Below, in pieces: positions 56,302-64,000 of a stretch of 64,000 bases of DNA. A model generated the notes under the pieces. That model worked only from the letters and a program-made list of their open reading frames with translations. It was not told the DNA's origin and did no database searches. Origin of the DNA: an uncultured Prevotella sp. (GTDB lineage: Bacteria > Bacteroidota > Bacteroidia > Bacteroidales > Bacteroidaceae); the NCBI GenBank assembly GCA_900316015.1, contig ONBG01000012.1, forward strand, positions 1 to 64,000. Reading direction: 5' to 3'. Every line of letters starts with the position of its first letter. The stretch's first letter is position 1. The position numbers and the translations under genes are program-made.

Positions 56302-58257
56302 ATGCAAAGAATCAAATCAATCTTAGGGGCGTTGGCTTTCTTGTGCCCGGTCATCGCGCCCGCGCAACACCAGTTTACCATTAGCACAAAGCCCGGATCC
56401 CCGGTGCAACCTACGATGTATGGCATTTTTTTCGAGGATATCAACTTCGGGGCAGACGGTGGGCTGTATGCTGAGATGGTGGAAAATCGTTCCTTTGAGT
56501 TCCCCGACCACCTGATGGGGTGGAAGATGTTCGGGAATGTGACAGTTAATGATCGCCTGCCTGCCTTTCCTCGGAATCCTCATTATGTGTCCCTCGCTGA
56601 TTCTGGACATGTGGAGAAGCGCACGGGAATCGAGAATGACGGTTTCTTCGGCATGGGCATCAAGAAGGGCATGGGATATGAGTTCTCGGTCTATGCCCGC
56701 CTTCATGATGCCTCATCTTCCGCAGCCCGTATCCGGGTAGAACTCGTGAATGGAAATAATGATATCGTCACACGGCAACGCATTACAATCGTTGCCAAGG
56801 ACTGGACCAAATATACGGCACGGTTAGTCTCCAATACCACGTGTCCCAAGGCTTGTATGAGAATCTTCTTGGAGACTGCGGCTGGGGTAGACCTTGACCA
56901 TGTTTCCCTGATGCCAGCTGATAACTGGCACGGGCTTAGGGCAGATCTCGTCAAGGATTTAGAAGACTTACATCCTGGCGTTTTCCGTTTCCCTGGTGGT
57001 TGCATCGTGGAGGGAACTGACTTGGCTACCCGCTATCAATGGAAGAATAGCGTAGGACCGGCTGAAAATCGTCCCTTGAATGAGAATCGCTGGAACTATA
57101 CCTTTGCCCATCGAATGTATCCCAACTATTTCCAGAGCTATGGATTAGGGTTCTATGAGTTCTTCCTCCTGAGCGAGAGAATTGGTGCAGAACCTCTTCC
57201 CATCTTGAATTGTGGCATGTCATGCCAGTACCAGAACCGTGACGACGATCCTCAAGCGCATGTGGCATTGGCAGACTTACAGCCTTATATCGATGATGCG
57301 CTCGATCTCATTGAGTTTGCCAATGGATCGACGGACACCAATTGGGGAAAGTTGAGAGCAGAGATGGGGCATCCCGCTCCTTTTCACTTGAAAGAGATCG
57401 GCATAGGCAATGAGCAGTGGGGAAAGTTATATCCAGAACGCCTCGCGGAGTTCGTCAAGCAGATTCGCGCCAAGTATCCAAAGATCAAGATCTGTGGGTC
57501 GGCAGGTCCTTCTGCCCAAGGCGACAAGTTCGACTATGGCTGGGAGCAGATGCGAAAACTGAAGGTCGACTTGGTGGATGAACATTATTACATGTCACCT
57601 GACTGGTTCCTGAAGAATGCCAATCGGTATGATCACTATCCTCGAACGGGCCCGAAGGTCTTCGCAGGTGAGTATGCCAGCCATGTGAAGGGTATAGGCA
57701 ATCAGCCAGATGTAGCCATGAACGACTTCGAGGCAGCCCTTTCTGAAGCTGCTTTCATGACGGGATTGGAGCGCAATGCCGATGTTGTCTATCAGGCGAC
57801 GTATGCCCCGCTCTTTGCTCATGTGGAGGGTTGGCAGTGGCGTCCTGACCTGATCTGGTTTGATAACCTGTCCAGTGTGCGCACGGTCAACTGGTATGTT
57901 CAGATGTTGTATGCTACCCATAAGGGCACGAACGTCCTCTCTTTGACAGAAGGAGGAAAGGCTGTCGAAGGCAAAGACGGGCTCTATGCCAGTGCGGTAT
58001 TCGACAAAGGCAGTAAGAGCTATATCGTTAAGGTCGTGAATACTGCTGATCAAGAACAGGAGGTTACCTTGCATTTTAAAGGTATCAAACGATTGAATGC
58101 AGGCACAGTGACTACCTTGCATAGCGATGATCCCACGTCTACGAACTCCCTCAAGCATCAGGACAGGGTCGTTCCTCATACCTCTCAAGTGGAGACGAAT
58201 GGGAATACCCTCACGGTCAAGATTCCGGCAAAGACGTTCTCCATCTATCAGTTTTAA
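56302..58257 (+). CDS. GH51 alpha-L-arabinofuranosidase
   Basis: 651 residues, exported (signal about 1-21, APA-Q). It opens with the GH51 signature PTMYGIFFEDINFGADGGLYAEMVENRSFEF. A CBM4-like insert (about 80-205) is common in Bacteroidetes members. The barrel contains VFRFPGGCIVEGTDL, KEIGIGNEQWG (acid/base Glu371), DEHYYMSPDWF and KVFAGEYASH (nucleophile Glu457), and a C-terminal beta-sandwich (about 540-651) ends in KTFSIYQF. It removes alpha-L-arabinofuranose from arabinan, arabinoxylan or arabinogalactan. It follows the LacZ-like gene, so the pair fits arabinogalactan or arabinogalactan-protein trimming together with PUL I. It is convergent with GH20. Confidence 0.94.
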   Translation: MQRIKSILGALAFLCPVIAPAQHQFTISTKPGSPVQPTMYGIFFEDINFGADGGLYAEMVENRSFEFPDHLMGWKMFGNVTVNDRLPAFPRNPHYVSLADSGHVEKRTGIENDGFFGMGIKKGMGYEFSVYARLHDASSSAARIRVELVNGNNDIVTRQRITIVAKDWTKYTARLVSNTTCPKACMRIFLETAAGVDLDHVSLMPADNWHGLRADLVKDLEDLHPGVFRFPGGCIVEGTDLATRYQWKNSVGPAENRPLNENRWNYTFAHRMYPNYFQSYGLGFYEFFLLSERIGAEPLPILNCGMSCQYQNRDDDPQAHVALADLQPYIDDALDLIEFANGSTDTNWGKLRAEMGHPAPFHLKEIGIGNEQWGKLYPERLAEFVKQIRAKYPKIKICGSAGPSAQGDKFDYGWEQMRKLKVDLVDEHYYMSPDWFLKNANRYDHYPRTGPKVFAGEYASHVKGIGNQPDVAMNDFEAALSEAAFMTGLERNADVVYQATYAPLFAHVEGWQWRPDLIWFDNLSSVRTVNWYVQMLYATHKGTNVLSLTEGGKAVEGKDGLYASAVFDKGSKSYIVKVVNTADQEQEVTLHFKGIKRLNAGTVTTLHSDDPTSTNSLKHQDRVVPHTSQVETNGNTLTVKIPAKTFSIYQF

Positions 58258-58275
58258 GGAAAATATGACAGAATC

Positions 58276-58306
58276 AATAGCCCGACTTCTTTGGAGCCGG
58301 GCTATT
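58276..58306. terminator. Bidirectional terminator between GH51 and GH20
   Basis: AATAGCCCG (58276-58284) and CGGGCTATT (58298-58306) form a perfect 9-bp stem, followed by TTC on the plus strand. On the minus strand it falls just after the GH20 stop. Confidence 0.8.
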
Positions 58307-58307
58307 T

Positions 58308-60272
58308 TCATGGCTGGTATTTCATAAAGGGATCATAGACGATTCCAGGCAGGGCCTGATCGCCATATTTGTCAGTGAGGACGAAGGTGAACATCCATTT
58401 GTTCAGCCTGATGCCATCTGCCTTTTGGTTGGGGAGGATCATGAAAACCTTATTCCATCCTTGGTTGAGATGAAGTTCCACAGGTTTCCTTCCCGTGAAG
58501 TTCTCATCCTGAAGGGCGGTCTCGTTGTTGATCCGTTCCCCATGGTGTAGCCAGACGGGAGGCAGGATCTCGACGTCATTCAGCCAAACACGGGATCCTT
58601 TCCTATCCCATTTGCCATACTCTGGTGCCTTGTCCTGTTCCGATCGACTATAATTCTGGAACTCGATCAAAGCCCCGACATTCTGTTCTTTCGGTGAGTA
58701 AATGCAGGTCCATACATACGCAGTGTCGCCCATCGGCTTGTTCATGTAGACGGCAGGGACGATCTTTCCCCAGGTATGGCGGAGATAGATGCCTGCACCG
58801 GTGATGAGTTGAGGATCCAGGGGTCGACCTTCTTTCGACAACTTGTCGGACAAACCCCAGACAACGTTCGTCTGTCGGACATACGGGATGGGCTCGTCTT
58901 TCAAGCAATGCGTCTTATGGAACAGGAAGCGGTCCTCCCAATCCTTAAAGTCCTCAAACTCTTCTCCTTCATTGGGAAGGATAGTTCCTCCTTGTTCGAT
59001 ATATTGTTTCCCTCCACCTTGCCAAGCCCGTGAGGCGGAGGCTAACACGTTTGCATAGAAATTGTTCTGCCTTAAGATATCAGTCTCTGTCTCCAACTTG
59101 TGATCGTTCCAAAGCGCACATATCTCACCCGCTACTTCTGGTGAGCCCTTCTCTTGGTAATAGATATTGCTTTTATAGATACCGACAACGTCAGCAAAGA
59201 CATCAAAGTGATTGATATAATTGTACCTGCAGTCGATATTGGGAATACCTGCAGCCGCCTTTCCTGCCGTACTCCATAATTGCGCCATGTCTGCACCCGT
59301 GAAATGTGCCTTGTTGGGAATCCAAACAATAGCTTTCTTTCCTAAGCTGCGCACCCAGTCGGTCATGATTCTCAAGAAGTGAGGGTAGGTGATGGTCTGT
59401 TCGTCTCCCCCGATATGGATATAAGGAGCATGGCTGAACACGCCTGCCACTTCTGCTAAGATCGTCTTGAGCTCAGAGATCCCCTCAGTGGTCTGCATGC
59501 TATGGCCCATGGCCCGTTCGAAAGCCTCGCTGTGTCCGGGCATGTCGATTTCTGGGATAATCGTCATACCGTATTTCTGGGCATAAGCATCCAAGTCGCG
59601 ACATTGTTCCTGGGTATAGAAGAGTCCAGGAAACCGGGTCATGCTGGAGTCAGCTGTTAACTGGGGATATGCCTTTACCTCAAACCGCCAAGCCTGGTTC
59701 TCGGTCAGATGCCAATGGAAGGTGTTTACCTTGAACCGCGAGAGCAATCGGATTTCCTTTTTTAATTCATTGATCGAGAGAAAGGATCGTCCTGTGTCAT
59801 GCATGAACCCCCTGATCTTGAAGGACGGGTAGTCGATGATCTCTGCTGCCTGTATGGCCGTCCTTGCCTTGTAACCCTCGGCTAACTGTTGCATTGTCTG
59901 TACTGCCCGTATGACCCCTGTCTTAGTCACTGCATAAATATCTATCTCGTTGGTAGAGACCGACAGTCGATAGGCTTCGTCCTCATATCCGTATACGGGA
60001 TAGTCGTAAGATCCGGGAATCTCGTCCATCAAGATCACTTTGATGCTTGCCTTGGTCTTATTCTTGATCTGGCAGCCGTTGTCAATGAGGAAGTCTTTCA
60101 GAAGCTCACAGCTCGTGGGGTCACTCAGGGATACATCCCTGGACAGGTAGAATGCCTTGATATCCCGCTCCACGACGGCTTTCGGGATGGGTAAGAGATG
60201 ATTGACTCTGGCTTCCAACGGCATAGAGGAAACCAAGAATGATATAAGCAATAAGGTAATAAATTTTTTCAT
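58308..60272 (-). CDS. GH20 beta-N-acetylhexosaminidase
   Basis: 654 residues, exported (signal about 1-21, PLEA-R). Small N-terminal GH20b domain (about 25-140: LLPIPKAVVERDIKAFYLS), then the catalytic barrel with FKIRGFMHDTGRSFLSINELKKEI, NTFHWHLTENQAWRFE, IPEIDMPGHSEAF and the family motif HIGGDE (Asp290-Glu291, the substrate-assisted pair). The C-terminal region (about 520-654) is a beta-sandwich of uncertain type (GKWDRKGSRVWLNDVEILPPVW). It removes terminal beta-GlcNAc or GalNAc, as from mucin O-glycans, N-glycans or chitobiose. It is transcribed alone, leftward from a promoter at 60300-60307, and its link to the plant-glycan genes around it is unclear. Confidence 0.92.
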   Translation of the reverse strand: MKKFITLLLISFLVSSMPLEARVNHLLPIPKAVVERDIKAFYLSRDVSLSDPTSCELLKDFLIDNGCQIKNKTKASIKVILMDEIPGSYDYPVYGYEDEAYRLSVSTNEIDIYAVTKTGVIRAVQTMQQLAEGYKARTAIQAAEIIDYPSFKIRGFMHDTGRSFLSINELKKEIRLLSRFKVNTFHWHLTENQAWRFEVKAYPQLTADSSMTRFPGLFYTQEQCRDLDAYAQKYGMTIIPEIDMPGHSEAFERAMGHSMQTTEGISELKTILAEVAGVFSHAPYIHIGGDEQTITYPHFLRIMTDWVRSLGKKAIVWIPNKAHFTGADMAQLWSTAGKAAAGIPNIDCRYNYINHFDVFADVVGIYKSNIYYQEKGSPEVAGEICALWNDHKLETETDILRQNNFYANVLASASRAWQGGGKQYIEQGGTILPNEGEEFEDFKDWEDRFLFHKTHCLKDEPIPYVRQTNVVWGLSDKLSKEGRPLDPQLITGAGIYLRHTWGKIVPAVYMNKPMGDTAYVWTCIYSPKEQNVGALIEFQNYSRSEQDKAPEYGKWDRKGSRVWLNDVEILPPVWLHHGERINNETALQDENFTGRKPVELHLNQGWNKVFMILPNQKADGIRLNKWMFTFVLTDKYGDQALPGIVYDPFMKYQP

Positions 60273-60299
60273 TGATGATGGAAACGATCATTTTGCATG

Positions 60300-60381
60300 C
60301 AAAAATAGCTATTTTTATCCAAAGCCGCAAGTTAAAAGAATGATAATCGGTATCAACATATCTATTTATTTTGTATCTTTG
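60300..60381. promoter_or_regulatory. Divergent -7 boxes between GH20 and the RbsD-like gene
   Basis: On the minus strand TATTTTTG (60300-60307) serves GH20. On the plus strand TATCTTTG (60374-60381) serves the lipoprotein gene starting at 60407. Both match TAnnTTTG. -33 boxes are weak. Confidence 0.5.
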
Positions 60382-60406
60382 AACCCGAAAACCAATTCTG
60401 TATAAC

Positions 60407-60973
60407 ATGAAAAGACCGTTGGTATATCTCGCCATCTGTTGTATGGCGTTCCTGATCGCAAGTTGCAATAACCAAAGAAAGATAAAAATGGAACAACCTA
60501 AATCCGCTTGGGAACAGACGCTCAAGGAGCGACTTCCCCTATTAGGCCATCGTAATTGGATCGTGATTACGGACATGGCTTATCCCTTGCAATCGGCACA
60601 GGGGATCACGACTTTGTATGCTGATGAAGATTTCAGTACCGTACTGACGAAAGTAAAGCATGATATTGACAGCATGCCTCATGTCTTTGCCCATGTCTAT
60701 CATGACCAGGAAATGGATGTGTTGAATGATAGCCTCGCTCCGGGGATAGACAAGATCAAGGCAACCGTGACGAAATTGTATGGGAAGGAAGCCAAGAGCA
60801 TGCCGCATGAGACGATTATTGAAAAATTAGACAAGGCCAGTCGACTATACTCCATCGTCATTATCAAGACTCCTCTGACCATTCCTTATACTTCTATCTT
60901 TCTTGAACTGGATTGTAAGTATTGGGACGCTGACAGGCAAGCAAAGCTTGATGACTTGATGTTCAAATTGTAA
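60407..60973 (+). CDS. RbsD/FucU-like sugar-mutarotase-fold lipoprotein
   Basis: 188 residues. Lipoprotein signal ending LIASC (Cys20), then NNQRK. The mature part begins LKERLPLLGHRNWIVITDMAYPLQSAQGITTL, which matches the GHxDxIVIxDxxxP pattern of RbsD/FucU pyranases (catalytic His in GH, Asp in TD). It continues YADEDFSTVLTKVKHDIDSMPHVFAHVYHDQEMDVL, and ends in ELDCKYWDADRQAKLDDLMFKL. RbsD and FucU are cytosolic enzymes that interconvert anomers or ring forms of ribose and fucose. A lipidated version would act in the periplasm. Whether it is active as a mutarotase is unknown. It is monocistronic with a strong terminator. Confidence 0.65.
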   Translation: MKRPLVYLAICCMAFLIASCNNQRKIKMEQPKSAWEQTLKERLPLLGHRNWIVITDMAYPLQSAQGITTLYADEDFSTVLTKVKHDIDSMPHVFAHVYHDQEMDVLNDSLAPGIDKIKATVTKLYGKEAKSMPHETIIEKLDKASRLYSIVIIKTPLTIPYTSIFLELDCKYWDADRQAKLDDLMFKL

Positions 60974-61020
60974 GAAGAAACCGGGATCCTACTGAGTACA
61001 GAGATCCCGGCTTCTTTTTC
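60973..61020 (+). terminator. Strong terminator after the RbsD-like gene
   Basis: CCGGGATC (60981-60988) and GATCCCGG (61003-61010) form a perfect stem, extended by GAAG/CTTC outside, then TTCTTTTTC. Confidence 0.85.
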
Positions 61021-61384
61021 TTGGTTTATGATTGTGGTTGGCTATGGCTTTGTAAACATGTGAATGTGCCTTAAATCTATGAACTGTAGCAACCAGGATA
61101 GGAAAAATTGTCATATAGTTCTTATCTTATTGTATCATTCTTGTCATATCATCCCCTTACTTTTGCAGTCGCAAAAAAGAAGGTAAAGATGATAAGACAA
61201 TATAAGAGACAATTCAAGGGACGTGAGAATGCCATGAAGGTTACGCGTTTAGGGCAAAAATATGACTTGACAAAAATAAATCTTCCTATTTTTGTCACAT
61301 TTATGACGAAGAGAGAACAGGGTAACAGATTATTTCGTATATTTGCCTTCAAGTTATTAATTTTAAATCAAAACGCATAATACA
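61021..61384 (+). promoter_or_regulatory. Upstream region of the phosphoesterase with two -7 boxes
   Basis: TACTTTTG (61158-61165) and TATTTTTG (61287-61294, with TTGA 16 bp upstream) both match TAnnTTTG. A 63-codon frame (ATG 61189 to stop 61380) begins after the first box and ends 4 bp before the next gene. It is basic, has no recognisable family and overlaps the second promoter, so I give it low probability as a gene. The remainder holds nothing I can name. Confidence 0.4.
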
Positions 61385-62563
61385 ATGGTAAATGTAAGTA
61401 AACTAACTGTCGGCGTAGCATTTTTCTTGCTTCTGTCGAGCATCCCAGCACAGGCAATCAAGATCCTGCATGGTCCTTATTTGCAAAATGTCTATGGACA
61501 TGAGGCTACGGTTGTTTGGGAAAGTGATGTAAACTCTATTGGATGGGTAGAATTGTGCCCCAATGATGGTACGAATTTCTATGCCATGGAACGTCCTAGG
61601 TTTTATGACACGGAAATAGGTATCAAGCGCAATACGCGATTGCATGCGGTTCGCCTCACGGGACTGCAACCAGGTACTACCTACCGGTACCGTGTCTATT
61701 CCCAGGAGGTGAAAGAGCGTAATGCGTATAGTAGTATGTTAGGACATTTCGCGGCTACGGATGTTTTTGGGAGGGAGCCCTTGCGCTTTACGACACTTGA
61801 TGCGTCTAAGCCGGAAACATCCTTTGTGGTCATTAACGACTTACATGAACGTGACACTCTGTTCAAGTCCTATGCTAAGTACTCTGACTTGGATCAGCGT
61901 GATATGGTTATTTTCAATGGAGACATGATGAATAGCTTCAGGGCCGACTCTGTCTACTTCAAGGGCTTTATGGATGCGGCTTCTAAGTTGTTTGCATCGG
62001 AGAAAGCACTTTATTATGTTCGCGGAAACCATGAGACGCGGGGGCCTATGGCTGAGTATTTCCACGATTATACCTGCCCACGCCAGCCCCATCTCTATTT
62101 TACGTGGCAACAAGGACCTGTTTTTTTCATAGCTCTGGATACAGGTGAGGACAAACCTGATGATGACATCGAGTATTATGGTTTCAACCAATATGATGCC
62201 TATCGCTCGGAAGAAGCGAGATGGCTTCAAGAGATTGTCAACTCCGATGCGTATAAGAAGGCAAAGTATCATGTGGTGATTGGTCATATTCCTCCTGCTA
62301 TGGGCAAGTCGGCCTGGCATGGAGAGATTGAGGTAATGAAGAAATTCATCCCGATATTGAACAATGCTCGTGTCGACCTCATGATCTGTGCGCATACGCA
62401 TCGCTTCAGTTATCATCCTCATGCTGAAGGTATCAACTTCCCTCTGGTCATTAACTCCAATAACTCCGTTTTATATGGAGAAACGAATAACGGTAAGTTA
62501 ACGGTCAAGATTTCCGATCTGAAGGGGAAAGTCATTTTCAATGAGACTTATTTAAGTAAGTAA
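61385..62563 (+). CDS. Exported purple-acid-phosphatase-like metallophosphoesterase
   Basis: 392 residues. Signal peptide 1-24 (AQA-I). An N-terminal fibronectin-like domain (ILHGPYLQNVYGHEATVVWES, LTGLQPGTTYRYRV) as in purple acid phosphatases. The calcineurin-like core has all metal-ligand motifs: NDLHE (Asp152, His154), FNGDMM (Asp180), VRGNHETRG (Asn215, His216), VIGHIP, and CAHTHRF. It would hydrolyse phosphomono- or diesters in the periplasm. It is followed 100 bp later by the partial SusC gene in the same direction and may be co-transcribed with it, since no promoter is visible in that gap. Confidence 0.9.
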   Translation: MVNVSKLTVGVAFFLLLSSIPAQAIKILHGPYLQNVYGHEATVVWESDVNSIGWVELCPNDGTNFYAMERPRFYDTEIGIKRNTRLHAVRLTGLQPGTTYRYRVYSQEVKERNAYSSMLGHFAATDVFGREPLRFTTLDASKPETSFVVINDLHERDTLFKSYAKYSDLDQRDMVIFNGDMMNSFRADSVYFKGFMDAASKLFASEKALYYVRGNHETRGPMAEYFHDYTCPRQPHLYFTWQQGPVFFIALDTGEDKPDDDIEYYGFNQYDAYRSEEARWLQEIVNSDAYKKAKYHVVIGHIPPAMGKSAWHGEIEVMKKFIPILNNARVDLMICAHTHRFSYHPHAEGINFPLVINSNNSVLYGETNNGKLTVKISDLKGKVIFNETYLSK

Positions 62564-62663
62564 GGCTGAAAGACCTATCTCATATAAGAATCATATTTCG
62601 TCTTCTATACACAACAATAATTATTAATTAAATCGAAAAGCATGCAAAAAAAACAGTCTGCCT

Positions 62664-64000
62664 ATGGCTTCTGGCGCCATGATATTGCTGGGAGCCGTGC
62701 TGATGGGCATGCCCATTAGCTTACACGCTGCGCCAACTGCTCATCTTATCGTGGCTCAGCAAAACAACAAGGTGACCGTCAAAGGTACTATTACAGATCA
62801 GAAAGGAGAACCCATTGTGGGTGCCAGCGTCGCAGTGACAGGGACAAGCACGGGCGTCATTTCTGATGTTGACGGTAAGTTCTCCATTGATGTTGTTCCA
62901 GGTGCCAAACTCACCATTTCCTATGTGGGATTCTTGCCTCAGACGATGGTCGTGAAGGGTGGTGCCCCATTGAACATCATCCTTAAAGAAGACCAGCAGT
63001 CGTTGAATGAGGTCGTCGTTGTGGGATATGGAAAGCAGAAGAAGGTCGACTTGACCGGATCCGTGGCTGCCATCTCCGAAAAAGATTTGGATGCCCGTCC
63101 TATCACATCTGTCTCTGCTGGTATCCAGGGGCTTGCTCCTGGTGTGTCTGTGTTGAACGAATCAGGAAAGCCTGGTGCCGATGGAGGTTCTTTCCAGATC
63201 CGAGGAAAGGGAACGCTCAACAACTCCAATCCGTACATTCTCGTGGATGGTATTGAGACGGGTACGATAGACGCAATTGACCCGAATGACATTGCTTCGA
63301 TCTCCGTGTTGAAGGATGCTGCTTCTGCTGCTATCTATGGGTCCAAGGCTGCCAATGGCGTTATCCTCATCACTACGAAGCGAGGAAAAGAAGGAAAGAC
63401 AGTCGTCAATTATAGCGGATCCATGGGATGGCAGAAGCCAACGGAACTGTTGGAGAAAATGCATTCTTATGATTATGCACGTATGTACAACAAGGCTTTG
63501 ACGGATGCAGGTAAGGCTCCAAGGTTTTCTGATGAGGAAATCCAGAAGTTCAAGGATGGATCAGATCCCTATAACTATCCAGATACGCGATGGTATGACT
63601 TGGCCTTTCATACGGGAACGCTTACCAAACATAACCTGAATGTGACGGGAGGAAATGCTAATGTGCATTATATGGTTTCGGGTGGCTATCTTTATCAGAA
63701 TGGTACGATGAGGAATTCTGACCGTGACCAGTTCAACCTCCGTTCTAACATAGACATGAAGGTGAGCGATCGTATCACATTGCATACGAATATGTCTTAT
63801 ATCCACAACAACCATTCTGAGCCGATCCCAAGCTATGCGGTGGGCGACCTTGCAGGCGGAATCTTCCATCAGCTAAGCCGGATCGCGCCCTGGATTCCTT
63901 ATAAATATGAAGATGGTTCTTATGGTTCTATTGGAGATGGTAACCCTATTGCTTGGCTGGATGCAAATGAAAGGGTAAAATATAGGATTCAGAACTTTTC
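62664..64000 (+). CDS. SusC/RagA-type TonB-dependent transporter, partial (runs off the window)
   Basis: About 445 codons are present. From ATG 62664: MASGAMILLGAVLMGMPISLHA, signal-like but without the usual basic N-terminus. Then a carboxypeptidase-like domain (VTVKGTITDQKGEPIVGASVAVTG), LNEVVVVGYGKQKKVDLTG, the plug (GKGTLNNSNPYILVDG, SISVLKDAASAAIYGSKAANG) and the first barrel strands up to IAWLDANERVKYRIQNF. An ATG at 62642 with CAAAAAAAA is one base out of frame. If the A8 tract had seven A's, the protein would start MQKNSLPMASGAM, a better signal peptide. The Trp in GNPIAW is the residue mutated to a stop in the PUL II SusC. The SusD partner must lie to the right. Confidence 0.92.
   Translation, partial: MASGAMILLGAVLMGMPISLHAAPTAHLIVAQQNNKVTVKGTITDQKGEPIVGASVAVTGTSTGVISDVDGKFSIDVVPGAKLTISYVGFLPQTMVVKGGAPLNIILKEDQQSLNEVVVVGYGKQKKVDLTGSVAAISEKDLDARPITSVSAGIQGLAPGVSVLNESGKPGADGGSFQIRGKGTLNNSNPYILVDGIETGTIDAIDPNDIASISVLKDAASAAIYGSKAANGVILITTKRGKEGKTVVNYSGSMGWQKPTELLEKMHSYDYARMYNKALTDAGKAPRFSDEEIQKFKDGSDPYNYPDTRWYDLAFHTGTLTKHNLNVTGGNANVHYMVSGGYLYQNGTMRNSDRDQFNLRSNIDMKVSDRITLHTNMSYIHNNHSEPIPSYAVGDLAGGIFHQLSRIAPWIPYKYEDGSYGSIGDGNPIAWLDANERVKYRIQNF

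Noticed and set aside
61189-61380. 63-codon basic open frame just before the phosphoesterase
   Set aside because: Overlaps the nearer promoter (61287-61294), no recognisable family; kept only as a note in the intergenic entry.

Overview
The window looks like a chromosome segment of a carbohydrate-specialised Bacteroidales bacterium, most likely Prevotellaceae (Prevotella/Segatella-like). Four SusC-type and three SusD-type proteins are encoded, the latter with lipobox signal peptides. There is a hybrid two-component sensor of the polysaccharide-utilisation type. Many genes are preceded by the Bacteroidetes -7 element TAnnTTTG, and there is little Shine-Dalgarno signal. No rRNA, tRNA, CRISPR, transposase or phage gene was seen.

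Layout. (1) 1-11.9 kb, mostly leftward: a small outer-membrane barrel protein, then a tightly packed leftward series: GH2 beta-mannosidase, a hydrolase-HAD fusion, GH35 beta-galactosidase, an NCS2 purine permease and a Dna2-like nuclease-helicase. (2) 12-30.1 kb, PUL I: GH2, GH43, GH127, a convergent hybrid two-component regulator, SusC, SusD, a DUF2264 protein and GH105. This enzyme set resembles loci for arabinogalactan or pectic side chains. Two promoters in it carry the same 21-bp-spaced direct repeat at the same distance from the -7 box, which is the best candidate for the operator of the sensor. (3) 30.3-38.8 kb, PUL II: a SusC gene broken by one in-frame TGA, SusD, a polytopic DUF6057-type membrane protein and a PD40-repeat lipoprotein carrying a CxxCH haem motif. 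There is no glycoside hydrolase. (4) 39.5-52.9 kb, PUL III: a leftward operon SusC-SusD-surface lipoprotein-(alginate-lyase-fold + GH88 fusion)-GH2, divergent from a membrane-spanning beta-propeller regulator that ends in a LuxR-type helix-turn-helix instead of a kinase. (5) 53-61 kb: LacZ-like GH2, GH51 arabinofuranosidase, convergent GH20 hexosaminidase, and an RbsD/FucU-like lipoprotein. (6) 61.4-64 kb: a purple-acid-phosphatase-like metallophosphoesterase and the start of a further SusC gene that runs off the window and has an A8 tract that may shift its start.

How the parts work together: SusCD pairs import oligosaccharides. Exported exo-enzymes (GH2, GH35, GH43, GH51, GH105, GH127, GH88, GH20) trim galactose, arabinose, unsaturated uronic acid, mannose and hexosamine residues. 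The propeller sensors would read periplasmic products and switch the loci on. Family assignments rest on motifs read by eye; substrates are inferences from gene content.
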